A stretch of 60,189 nt of DNA. Origin: Chitinophaga pinensis. GTDB lineage: Bacteria > Bacteroidota > Bacteroidia > 2-12-FULL-35-15. Numbering within the stretch: the stretch's first letter is position 1; the number at the start of each line of letters is the position of its first letter. Positions 35,399 to 43,437 of the stretch are shown here, piece after piece. A program made the translations under genes and the position numbers. The stretch is taken from contig CAMCYR010000015.1 of NCBI GenBank assembly GCA_945885475.1, positions 1 to 60,189 on the forward strand, read 5' to 3'. The notes beneath the pieces are model-generated. The model was not told the origin of the DNA. It was given only the letters and a program-made list of their open reading frames with translations, and did not search any database.

Positions 35399-36142
35399 TT
35401 ATTCATAGTCTTTTATAGAAGACAAAACATTTTTGATATTGTTTATATTAGACAAGATATTAATATATTTTCTAGAAACAAATTCCGGCTCCGAAAGTTC
35501 ATTATTGACTTTGTAGCCTATAAAGTCTTCCAATCGGCTAAAGTCTTCCTTTTGTGCAGATCTGATTTCATCTTGCATACCCGTATTCACAACTCCCGGG
35601 GCAATAGAAAACACATGAAAGCCTCGGTGAATGTTTTCCTGAGGCTTTGTTTCTCGTATTTTTTGTTCTGCATCCACAACACGACTGAACATATCCAAAC
35701 CGGACTTTGAAGCACAATAGACAGCCCAGCCATCGATCGGATTTTTGCCCGCTCCTGAACTGATATTTAAAATTACCTTTTCAGCGTCCCTGGAGTCATA
35801 ACATTCGATAAAGGCATTTGTAAGAACAGCTGGAGCGATTAAATTAACCGTAAAGTTTTTTATAATCGTGGCTGCGTCCAGGCTCCCAACTGGCTTAATA
35901 AAACCAAGCACTCCTGCATTATTTATCAAATAAATTTTTTTTGCATTTGCATGGAGTTCAAATTTGAATTCAGCTATTGTGGACGGATCCGTAAGATCCA
36001 AAAACGAATGTCTGTAATTGGGGTGATCAATACTCCGCTGACGGGATAAACCTATGACCCGATTAGAGGGGTTTTCTAATAAATTCTCAGCAATGGCCTT
36101 CCCGATTCCACGACTTGTTCCTGTTATGTAATAGTAGTTCAA
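35399..36142 (-). CDS. Short-chain dehydrogenase/reductase
   Basis: The 247-residue Rossmann protein has the cofactor motif TGTSRGIG (8-15), NNAG (about 74-77), the catalytic Ser in NISSGAG, and Y-x3-K in YCASK. It resembles the sepiapterin-reductase-like branch of SDR enzymes. Substrate is unknown; NADP preference is suggested by the Arg after the Gly-rich loop but not certain. It starts 42 bp beyond the cystathionine gamma-synthase terminator and is probably transcribed alone. Confidence 0.88.
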   Translation of the reverse strand: MNYYYITGTSRGIGKAIAENLLENPSNRVIGLSRQRSIDHPNYRHSFLDLTDPSTIAEFKFELHANAKKIYLINNAGVLGFIKPVGSLDAATIIKNFTVNLIAPAVLTNAFIECYDSRDAEKVILNISSGAGKNPIDGWAVYCASKSGLDMFSRVVDAEQKIRETKPQENIHRGFHVFSIAPGVVNTGMQDEIRSAQKEDFSRLEDFIGYKVNNELSEPEFVSRKYINILSNINNIKNVLSSIKDYE

Positions 36143-36183
36143 AATATTCTTTTAAAATCACCATAAAGATATTTAATAAAACG

Positions 36184-36220
36184 AAAAAAAGCAAGAGCTT
36201 TTTACGCGCTTGCTTTTTTT
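36184..36220 (-). terminator. Terminator of the cystathionine gamma-synthase-type gene
   Basis: A stem of at least 12 bp (AAAAAAAGCAAG / CTTGCTTTTTTT) with a 13-nt loop lies 23 bp after the stop at 36243; the minus-strand 3' side is a T-run. Confidence 0.75.
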
Positions 36221-36242
36221 ATATATCAAAAAGAAAATTATA

Positions 36243-37403
36243 CTATTCTCCTAAGGCTTGCTTTAAATCAGCAATCAGATCTTCAATGTTTTCTATTCCA
36301 ACACTTAATCGTAAAAGTGATTCTACTACACCTGCTTTGTCACGTTCTTCTTTGGGAATAGAAGCATGTGTCATAGTTGCTGGGTGATTGATCAATGATT
36401 CTACTCCGCCCAATGATTCTGCTAATGAAAAAACGTTCATGTTAGAAGCAATCTTAAAAGCATCTTCCTGTTTGTTTCCTTTTAATGAAAAAGAAATCAT
36501 ACCGCCAAAATCTTTCATTTGTTTTTTTGCAATGTCATGATTCGGACTGTCAGGGAAGCCCGGCCAATATAATTTATCGATCTTCGGATGCGTTTTTAAG
36601 AATTCCGCAATTTTTCTTCCATTAAAGCAATGGCGCTCCATACGGATGTGCAATGTTTTTAGTCCGCGCAACACTAAAAAGCTATCCATCGGACCAGGTG
36701 TTGCACCGCAACTGTTATGAATAAAAGCGAGTTGTGTATAAAGGTTTTCATCGGTCACGCACAAAGCACCCATAATTACATCACTGTGACCACCTAAATA
36801 TTTTGTTGCTGAATGCATCACAATATCTGCACCTAATGCTAATGGATTTTGTAAATAGGGTGAAGCAAAGGTGTTGTCAACGGCACAAATTAATTTATGC
36901 TCTTTCGCTATTTTTGAACACGCTTCAATATCTATAATCTGCATGGTTGGATTTGTAGGTGTTTCCAGCCAAATTAATTTCGTTTTGTCGTTGATATACT
37001 TCTTGATATTATTTGCATCTTTCATATCAATGAAATGAAACTTGATACCAAAAGGTGCAAATACTTTGGTAAACATTCTATAACTTCCGCCATACAAATC
37101 GTCACCTGTGATTACTTCATCTCCGGGACGAAGCAATTTCATTACCGCGTCAATCGCACCCATTCCGCTTGAAAAACACAAAGCATATTTTGCTCCTTCC
37201 AATTCCGCTAAACACTTCTCCAACGCTGTTCGTGTCGGATTTTTACCGCGGGCGTAGGCATAGCCTTTGTGGTTACCCGGACTTTCCTGCCAGTAAGTAG
37301 ATGTCTGGTAAATTGGAGTCATGATCGCTCCTGTAGTTGGGTCAGGCTCTTGTCCTGCATGTATTGCTTTTGTTCCAAAGCCAAATTTTGATGAATCTTT
37401 CAT
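36243..37403 (-). CDS. Cys/Met metabolism PLP enzyme, cystathionine gamma-synthase type
   Basis: The 386-residue protein is a trans-sulfuration-family enzyme: FGTKAIHAGQEPDPTTGAI at the N-terminus, YARGKNPTR, the phosphate-binding SSGMGAI, and the PLP lysine in SATKYLGGHSDV (about residue 199). The C-terminal SLGGVESLINHPATMTHASI is typical. Cystathionine gamma-synthase and gamma-lyase share these motifs, so synthesis of cystathionine from an activated homoserine and cysteine, or its cleavage, cannot be separated by eye. Cytoplasmic tetramer by family. No other methionine gene is adjacent. Confidence 0.9.
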   Translation of the reverse strand: MKDSSKFGFGTKAIHAGQEPDPTTGAIMTPIYQTSTYWQESPGNHKGYAYARGKNPTRTALEKCLAELEGAKYALCFSSGMGAIDAVMKLLRPGDEVITGDDLYGGSYRMFTKVFAPFGIKFHFIDMKDANNIKKYINDKTKLIWLETPTNPTMQIIDIEACSKIAKEHKLICAVDNTFASPYLQNPLALGADIVMHSATKYLGGHSDVIMGALCVTDENLYTQLAFIHNSCGATPGPMDSFLVLRGLKTLHIRMERHCFNGRKIAEFLKTHPKIDKLYWPGFPDSPNHDIAKKQMKDFGGMISFSLKGNKQEDAFKIASNMNVFSLAESLGGVESLINHPATMTHASIPKEERDKAGVVESLLRLSVGIENIEDLIADLKQALGE

Positions 37404-37518
37404 TTGATTTTTTTATTTGAGGGATAAAGGTAATGGTTTTGAAGAAAAAGGGCTTATAAAATGATTTAACATTTTTTAATTATTAACCTTTCGAATTTTC
37501 GTAACTTTGCTACTATAA

Positions 37519-37983
37519 ATGAAAACAATTCAAAAAATAACAGCTGTTTTTTTAGCAGTAGTTTTTCTTTTTTCCAGTTTGGGTTTTACCATTAGTTCAA
37601 TGGTGTGTATCAAAAGTGGAAAAGGCAAAGTTTCTTTTGCTTCGATTGAAGATTGCTGCTCTAAAAAGAAAGAAATAGTAGCTATTATTCCTGAAAAAAC
37701 GTGTTGTGATGATGAACAGGAACTAATTTTCTCTGAACCTTTTGCAACTATTAATAAAGGCGACTGCTGTGATATTACCAACTTTACTTATAAGTTGAAT
37801 GATTTTCAAAATGCTCAACAATTATTTCTTGATCTCCCTGTTGTTTTAAATACAATTTTTCTTTCTGCAGAACAATCTTCTTCTTTTTATTCAGAAAATA
37901 AATTGGATTTTCAATCTTCCGATCTTCCACCGCCTCCTCATGGACGAACGCTACTCAATTTTATTTCTATCCTTATTATTTGA
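37519..37983 (+). CDS. Cys-rich exported protein, HYC_CC_PP family
   Basis: The 154-residue protein has an N-terminal hydrophobic segment (ITAVFLAVVFLFSSLGF), then Cys in VCIKSG and three CC pairs (EDCCSK, KTCCDD, GDCCDI), and ends with the Pro-rich DLPPPPHGR. This matches the HYC_CC_PP family, found next to TonB receptors and heavy-metal-associated proteins. The thiols suggest metal binding in the periplasm. A TAACTTTG -7 box lies at 37502-37509. It precedes the TonB receptor gene by 86 bp and probably belongs to the same metal-handling locus. Confidence 0.8.
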   Translation: MKTIQKITAVFLAVVFLFSSLGFTISSMVCIKSGKGKVSFASIEDCCSKKKEIVAIIPEKTCCDDEQELIFSEPFATINKGDCCDITNFTYKLNDFQNAQQLFLDLPVVLNTIFLSAEQSSSFYSENKLDFQSSDLPPPPHGRTLLNFISILII

Positions 37984-38069
37984 TGTGTTAAAGTAAACGG
38001 TTGACCCTTAGCCGGGAAAACGGATGTTTCGTATTTACCGAAAAATCATACTAAAACAGTTAAAATCAA

Positions 38070-40289
38070 ATGAATAAATTATTTTACATAATAATTCTTT
38101 TATCATTTGCGAAACAAATTTCTGCTCAGCATATTGCCGGAAAAGTGTTTACTGCAGATGGGAAAGGAAATAAAGAAGAGGTCAGCGGTGCAACCGTTTA
38201 TTGGTTCGGAACATCTGTTTCTTCAACATCCGACTCAATCGGAATGTTTTCTATACCGAATCCTGATACCATTCCAGCTCAATTAATTGTAACGATGGTC
38301 GGTTTCTTAACCGATACCATTCGAATTGAAAAATTTGATCGGTCTGATGTTTTTGTCGTTCTCAAAAATTCGGTCAATCTGAACATCGTTGAAGTTGCAG
38401 AAAAACAAGGTACCACCTTGAACAAACTTTTCACTCCTATAAATACCGAAGTGATTAGTGGGAAGGAACTTTTGAAGGCTGCGTGCTGTAACCTCTCTGA
38501 AAGTTTCAGTACCAATGCTTCTGTTGATGTCGCATTTACGGATGCGGTTTCCGGGGCGAAAAAAATTCAAATGCTCGGATTGGACGGAGTATACACTCAG
38601 ATTCTTTCTGAAAACATGCCCATGCTTCGCGGACTCTCTGCCTCGTATGGACTCAATTATATTCCCGGCACCTGGATCGAAAATATCATGGTTACAAAAG
38701 GAACCGGTTCTGTTGTGAATGGTTATGAAAGTATCTCCGGACAAATAAATCTAGAATTTTTAAAACCTCAAGAACAGAAAAAAAGATTTTTCATTAATGT
38801 CTATGGAAATCATAAAGGAAGAGCCGAAGCAAATGTGCATGCAGCAAAAAAGATCAATACTAAATTAAGTACGATGCTTTTTACACATGCCAGCTCCAAC
38901 ACTATGAAACAAGATATGAATAAGGATGGTTTTTTGGATATGCCCTTGACTCGGCAATATTCTGTTTTTAACCGCTGGGATTTTCACAATCAGAAAAATT
39001 TTGAAGCACAGTTCGGGATAAAGGGTTTGTATGAAACAAGACAGGGCGGACAAACAAATTTTATTAATTCGTCTGAAAGAGATTCTTCAAATCATTATGG
39101 AATAGGGATTAACACAAAGGCGATGGAGTATTTTTCTAAAACCGGATTTATGTTCCCCTCCAAACCATATAAGAGTATTGGTATTCAAACTTCTGGAAAA
39201 TGGCAGCAGCAGGATATGTATTTTGGTTTGAAGAGCTATAATGGTGAACAGAAGAATTTTTATGCAAATGTTATTTTTGCGAATATTATTAATAATACCA
39301 ATCATAAATATAAGTTGGGAGCAAGTTATTTATTAGATGATTATTCCGAAAACTTTAATGATACTGCTTTTGCCAGAACAGAAAGTGTTCCCGGTGTATT
39401 TGCGGAATATACTTACTCTCATCCGGATAATTTTTCATTAGTTGCGGGTATTCGTGCTGATTATCACAATATATATGGGGTATTCTATACACCGCGTTTA
39501 CATATACGTTACAATGTTACAAAGAAAACAACCCTGCGCTTGTCAGCTGGCAGAGGTTTTAGAATAAGTAATGTTTTTATAGAAAACCAATCGGTATTTG
39601 CGAGCTCCCGAAAAATTGTAATGAATGAAAAGCTAAATCCAGAAATAGCTTGGAATTATGGTATTTCTGTCAATCAGCAATTTAAACTCTTCGGCAATGA
39701 AGCGTTTGTTAATCTCGACTTTTTTAGAACTGATTTTGAAAATCAGGTCATCGTTGATCTGGATCAAAGCGTAAATAAAGTAGTATTCTATAATCTAGAT
39801 GGTCGTTCTTATTCGCACAGTTTACAGATGGATATGGGTTTTGAACCTTTGGAAAATTTCGCAGTTAAATTGGCATATAAATGGTACGATGTAAAAAGCA
39901 CCTATAATAAGGAGTTACTCGACAAGCCATTTGTTCCGAAGCACCGTGTGATGCTCAATATGGCCTATTCAACTTATATGGATATATGGAAATTTGACTT
40001 TACAAGCAATTGGCTTGGGCAAAGCCGTATTCCAAGTACTGTACTAAATCCTGTTCAATACCAATTACCAAAGCATTCGAAAGATTATTTTCTGCTGAAT
40101 GCGCAGATTACAAAAAAATTCAGAAAATTTGAAATGTATTTGGGTTGTGAAAATATTCTGAATTACACGCAAAAAAATCCGATCATTGCTTCTGAAAATC
40201 CCTTTGGATCAAATTTTGATGCATCGATGATCTACGCTCCTGTAGAAGGGAGAATCATTTATTTTGGATTAAGAATAGAAATTAAATAA
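38070..40289 (+). CDS. TonB-dependent receptor, metal locus
   Basis: The 739 residues include a signal peptide (to about 20), a carboxypeptidase-regulatory-like domain (about 22-105), the plug (about 120-230, LNKLFTPINTEVISGKELLKAACCNLSESF) and the 22-strand barrel ending in GRIIYFGLRIEIK. A CC pair sits in the plug. It would import a ligand across the outer membrane with TonB energy. Lying between a Cys-rich HYC_CC_PP protein and a heavy-metal-associated domain protein, its ligand is probably a metal complex, with copper a guess. The following gene starts after 58 bp. Confidence 0.92.
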   Translation: MNKLFYIIILLSFAKQISAQHIAGKVFTADGKGNKEEVSGATVYWFGTSVSSTSDSIGMFSIPNPDTIPAQLIVTMVGFLTDTIRIEKFDRSDVFVVLKNSVNLNIVEVAEKQGTTLNKLFTPINTEVISGKELLKAACCNLSESFSTNASVDVAFTDAVSGAKKIQMLGLDGVYTQILSENMPMLRGLSASYGLNYIPGTWIENIMVTKGTGSVVNGYESISGQINLEFLKPQEQKKRFFINVYGNHKGRAEANVHAAKKINTKLSTMLFTHASSNTMKQDMNKDGFLDMPLTRQYSVFNRWDFHNQKNFEAQFGIKGLYETRQGGQTNFINSSERDSSNHYGIGINTKAMEYFSKTGFMFPSKPYKSIGIQTSGKWQQQDMYFGLKSYNGEQKNFYANVIFANIINNTNHKYKLGASYLLDDYSENFNDTAFARTESVPGVFAEYTYSHPDNFSLVAGIRADYHNIYGVFYTPRLHIRYNVTKKTTLRLSAGRGFRISNVFIENQSVFASSRKIVMNEKLNPEIAWNYGISVNQQFKLFGNEAFVNLDFFRTDFENQVIVDLDQSVNKVVFYNLDGRSYSHSLQMDMGFEPLENFAVKLAYKWYDVKSTYNKELLDKPFVPKHRVMLNMAYSTYMDIWKFDFTSNWLGQSRIPSTVLNPVQYQLPKHSKDYFLLNAQITKKFRKFEMYLGCENILNYTQKNPIIASENPFGSNFDASMIYAPVEGRIIYFGLRIEIK

Positions 40290-40326
40290 GTCAAAAGGTA
40301 TTAAGTCAAAAGTCAAAAGTCAAAAA
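40289..40326 (+). repeat. AGTCAAA short tandem repeat
   Basis: Four copies of GTCAAAA-like heptamers, three of them contiguous, lie between the TonB receptor and the HMA protein gene. The region continues into an A-rich ribosome-binding stretch. Slippage could alter spacing upstream of the HMA gene. Confidence 0.6.
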
Positions 40327-40347
40327 GAAAAATAAAAAAAAGAAAGT

Positions 40348-40716
40348 ATGAAAAAAGTAAAATCAATTTTATTGTCAGGCATTATAGTAATGTTTGCAAT
40401 TATTACAAATTCAGTAAAAGCACAAGATGCAACAACTGCGGAACTAAAAATTAAAACATCAGCAGTTTGTGATATGTGTAAAGAAACTATTGAAAAGTAT
40501 GTCGCATTCGAAAAAGGAGTAAAAAAATCCAATTTAGATGTCGAATCAAATATGTTAACTGTTACTTATAATCCAACGAAAATAACACCTGAGCAAATTC
40601 GTAAGGCAGTTTCTAAAAGCGGATATGATGCAGATGAAGTACCTGCTTATGCTAAAGCCTATAAAAAACTTGCAGCTTGTTGCAAAAAGGGAGCTGTTTG
40701 TAACGATAAAAAGTAA
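40348..40716 (+). CDS. Exported heavy-metal-associated (HMA) domain protein
   Basis: The 122-residue protein has a signal peptide (cleavage near VKAQ, residue 26) and an HMA ferredoxin-like fold (about 30-100) with the metal-binding pair C-D-M-C in TSAVCDMCKETI. ITPEQIRKAVSKSGYDADEV matches the domain's second helix and last strand. A C-terminal tail adds three Cys (ACCKKGAVC). It would bind soft metal ions such as Cu(I) in the periplasm. It follows the TonB receptor in the same orientation and is likely co-expressed. Confidence 0.92.
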   Translation: MKKVKSILLSGIIVMFAIITNSVKAQDATTAELKIKTSAVCDMCKETIEKYVAFEKGVKKSNLDVESNMLTVTYNPTKITPEQIRKAVSKSGYDADEVPAYAKAYKKLAACCKKGAVCNDKK

Positions 40717-40778
40717 TCCAATCTTTTTTATTTGTATTTTTATTGAGTCGAGAATAACCCTTTGCGAACAATAAATTA

Positions 40779-41312
40779 ATGAACAAAATTATGGCATTAA
40801 TAAAACCTGTAAAAGGAATTCATCCGAAGTTTGGTGACGATTGTTATTTAGCTGAAAATGCTACAGTTGTTGGAGATGTCATAATGGGAAACCAATGTAG
40901 TATCTGGTTCAATGCTGTTGTGCGCGGTGATGTAAATTCTATTCGGATGGGGAATAAAGTGAATGTTCAGGATGGTGCTGTTATTCATTGTACGTATGAA
41001 AAAACAAAAGTGAATATAGGAAACAACGTTTCTATCGGACACAATGCTTTGGTGCACGGCTGTACGATACACGATAATGTATTAATTGGAATGGGTGCAA
41101 TTGTAATGGACAACTGCGAAATAGGAAGTAATACAATCATTGCAGCAGGTGCTGTTGTTTTAGAAAACACGAAAGTTGAATCGGGGGTAATCTACGCAGG
41201 TGTTCCAGCAAAAAAAGTGAAAGACATCAACCAGGAACTGATTAAGGGCGAAATCAACCGGATTGCTGACAATTATTTGATGTATAGTGGTTGGTTTAAA
41301 GAAGAAAAGTAG
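40779..41312 (+). CDS. Gamma-carbonic-anhydrase-like hexapeptide-repeat protein
   Basis: The 177-residue protein (start at ATG 40779, or 40791 giving MALIKPVKG, the common N-terminus) is a left-handed beta-helix with hexapeptide repeats (VVGDVIMGNQCSIWF, IGHNALVHGCTI). The zinc-ligand histidines expected of gamma carbonic anhydrases are visible in VIHCTYE and IGHNALVHG. Many such proteins in bacteria are annotated as gamma carbonic anhydrase or as acyltransferase-like without proof of activity. It ends 1 bp before the convergent murI stop. Confidence 0.87.
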   Translation: MNKIMALIKPVKGIHPKFGDDCYLAENATVVGDVIMGNQCSIWFNAVVRGDVNSIRMGNKVNVQDGAVIHCTYEKTKVNIGNNVSIGHNALVHGCTIHDNVLIGMGAIVMDNCEIGSNTIIAAGAVVLENTKVESGVIYAGVPAKKVKDINQELIKGEINRIADNYLMYSGWFKEEK

Positions 41313-41313
41313 A

Positions 41314-42138
41314 TTATAGCTCCAGATGTTTTGACCTAACTTCTTTTCCGTAAAACATACTTGCAGCCTTATCAAAGTTTTCCGGAGAATCGGTCGTGTA
41401 AAATTCAATAGATTTTCCTTTACTGCATCTTTCTTCCATTTCAGGATGTCGCTTTAGGTAATCCGCTAATCCTTCGGCAACGATTTCTCCTTGTGATACC
41501 AAAATAATATTGGATGGTAAATGTTTTTTTATTTTGCGAATCAATAATGGGTAATGCGTGCATCCCAATATGATCGTATCAATATTTTTATCCTTGGCGA
41601 GCAAGTTGCTTAAATTCTTTTGTATAAATAGATCCGCGGCTTCACTTTCAATTTCATTGTTTTCGACGATTGGAACCCACATAGGACAAGCTTCCTGATG
41701 AACAGTTATAGTCGGATAAAACTTCTCAATTTCAATCGGGTAGGAGTTGGATGTAATTGTGCCTGTTGTTCCTAATACACCAACATGTCCGGTCTTACTT
41801 AATTTACCAACTACTTCAGTTGTGGGCCGGATTACACCGAGGACACGCTTTTCGGGAGCAATTTTTGGTAGATCGTGTTGTTGTATGTTCCGCAATGCTT
41901 TGGCAGAAGCGGTGTTGCAAGCCAGAATAACAAGTTCGCAATCCATCGCAAATAATTGCTTCACGCACTCTAATGTATATTCATAAACTGTTTCAAATGA
42001 TCGTGAACCATAAGGTGCACGTGCATTATCACCCAGATATAAATAATCATAGTTCGGCAATTGTTTCACTATTTCTTTCAAAACAGTCAATCCACCGAAG
42101 CCGGAATCAAATACGCCTATTGGTTTTTTTATGCTCAA
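41314..42138 (-). CDS. murI: Glutamate racemase
   Basis: The 274-residue enzyme converts L- to D-glutamate for peptidoglycan. Both catalytic cysteines are present, in LACNTASA and LGCTHYPLL, and the N-terminal FDSGFGGLTV is diagnostic. Length fits. It lies at the end of the envelope cluster bamA-ompH-ompH-murI but after a terminator at 42176-42208, so it probably has its own promoter. It meets the gamma-carbonic-anhydrase-like gene tail to tail. Confidence 0.97.
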   Translation of the reverse strand: MSIKKPIGVFDSGFGGLTVLKEIVKQLPNYDYLYLGDNARAPYGSRSFETVYEYTLECVKQLFAMDCELVILACNTASAKALRNIQQHDLPKIAPEKRVLGVIRPTTEVVGKLSKTGHVGVLGTTGTITSNSYPIEIEKFYPTITVHQEACPMWVPIVENNEIESEAADLFIQKNLSNLLAKDKNIDTIILGCTHYPLLIRKIKKHLPSNIILVSQGEIVAEGLADYLKRHPEMEERCSKGKSIEFYTTDSPENFDKAASMFYGKEVRSKHLEL

Positions 42139-42175
42139 AATATGTTTTGTTTACTATAATCAAAGATACAAATAA

Positions 42176-42208
42176 AAAAGCCCCTATTCTGAAAAGAAGG
42201 GGGCTTTT
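42176..42208 (-). terminator. Terminator after the second ompH gene
   Basis: A 9-bp stem (AAAAGCCCC / GGGGCTTTT) with a 15-nt loop lies 27 bp past the stop at 42236, with T-rich sequence after it on the minus strand. Confidence 0.75.
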
Positions 42209-42235
42209 GACTAGCGATCTTAAGAAGACCTTTTT

Positions 42236-42781
42236 TTATTTTTTTGGCGGCGCCACAGTTGTAGCAGCAGGCACAGTGATTCCTAGTTTTTTAATCACCA
42301 ATGAAATAATATCGTCAGATGGTTCGCTGTACAGAACCAATCCTGTACTTGTATCCAATACATATTTGTAACCATTGTCTTTTGCGACCTGATCAATTGA
42401 TTTTTTTGCTTTTTCGTAAACAGGCTTAGAAAGATCTGCGCTTTTCTTTTGGTAATCTGCTTGTGCTTGTTGTTGAAAATCAGTGATACGTTGATTTAAA
42501 TCATTTAATTCTTTTTCTTTAGAAGCACGAACTACTTCAGCCATGTCTTTTGAACCTGCCTGATATGCTTCATATTTAGTTTGCAATTCGGTTTGCATTG
42601 CAGTAACTTGTTGTTCTAGTTGTTTCGCGTAATCTTGTACCGCTTGTTGTGCAACTTTTGATTCTGGCATTAATGTAATTAATGAATCTAGATTGATGTG
42701 AGCCACTTTTTGTGCCGAAGCTGTAAATGAACTTACAACGAATGCAACTCCTACAACAGTTATTTTTAAAACATTCTTCAT
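42236..42781 (-). CDS. OmpH/Skp-family periplasmic chaperone (second copy)
   Basis: The 181-residue protein has a signal peptide (to about SAQ, 24), the OmpH start KVAHINLDSLITLMPE, and then the long coiled-coil arms typical of Skp (about 50-130). Skp trimers hold unfolded outer-membrane proteins for delivery to BamA, which is encoded upstream. The C-terminus (VPAATTVAPPKK) is a short Pro/Ala-rich tail. It follows the first ompH copy after 48 bp and is probably the last gene of the bamA operon, given the terminator behind it. Confidence 0.93.
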   Translation of the reverse strand: MKNVLKITVVGVAFVVSSFTASAQKVAHINLDSLITLMPESKVAQQAVQDYAKQLEQQVTAMQTELQTKYEAYQAGSKDMAEVVRASKEKELNDLNQRITDFQQQAQADYQKKSADLSKPVYEKAKKSIDQVAKDNGYKYVLDTSTGLVLYSEPSDDIISLVIKKLGITVPAATTVAPPKK

Positions 42782-42829
42782 AGTATTTGTTTTTTGGTTT
42801 TTGATTTGATTTTTTATTTATAGTCAGAA

Positions 42830-43387
42830 TTAATTTGATTTTTTTGTTGTTCCTCCTTTGGTTCCACTGCCGCCTTTGTATCCTAATTGAACCAATACAT
42901 CATCACTTTTATCCAATTTAGAACTTGCATAAAGCATCGTCATATCACTTGATTTATCAAACATTACAGAGTAAGCTCCTTTTTCAGCAACCGCTTTGAT
43001 AGCATTGAATACTTTATCCTGAATCGGTTTTACAAGCTCCTGACGTTTTTTGAATAATTCGCCATCGACACCAAAACGTAATTTCTGAAGATCTTTTGCA
43101 TCTTTTTCTTTTGCAATAATATCGGCTTCACGTTTCTTTTTCATATCATCCGTCAGCAAAATTTGTTCCGCCTGATAAGCCTTGTACATTTTATCAATTT
43201 CAGCATATTTAGCTTCAATTTCTTTTTGCCATTGAATGGATGTTTTATCCAATTCAGCTTGTGCTGATTTATATTCAGGTATTTGTCCTAAGATATATTC
43301 CGTATCTACATAAGCAAATTTTTGTGCAATCGATACAATGCTTGTTGCAAGTAAGATGCTTAATGTCAAAAATAGTTTTTTACTCAT
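42830..43387 (-). CDS. OmpH/Skp-family periplasmic chaperone (first copy)
   Basis: The 185 residues begin with a signal peptide (cleavage near SIAQ, 21), continue with the OmpH start KFAYVDTEYILGQIPEYKSAQ, and then a long Lys/Glu-rich coiled coil. The C-terminal tail is Gly/Lys-rich. It lies 50 bp after bamA in the same direction and shares low but clear similarity with the next gene. Tandem Skp copies behind bamA are common in Bacteroidota and may form hetero-oligomers, which is inference. Confidence 0.93.
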   Translation of the reverse strand: MSKKLFLTLSILLATSIVSIAQKFAYVDTEYILGQIPEYKSAQAELDKTSIQWQKEIEAKYAEIDKMYKAYQAEQILLTDDMKKKREADIIAKEKDAKDLQKLRFGVDGELFKKRQELVKPIQDKVFNAIKAVAEKGAYSVMFDKSSDMTMLYASSKLDKSDDVLVQLGYKGGSGTKGGTTKKSN

Positions 43388-43437
43388 TTTTTCTTCTTTT
43401 TTGTCAAGCCGAATGTCGGCACGAATTTAGTAATTTA

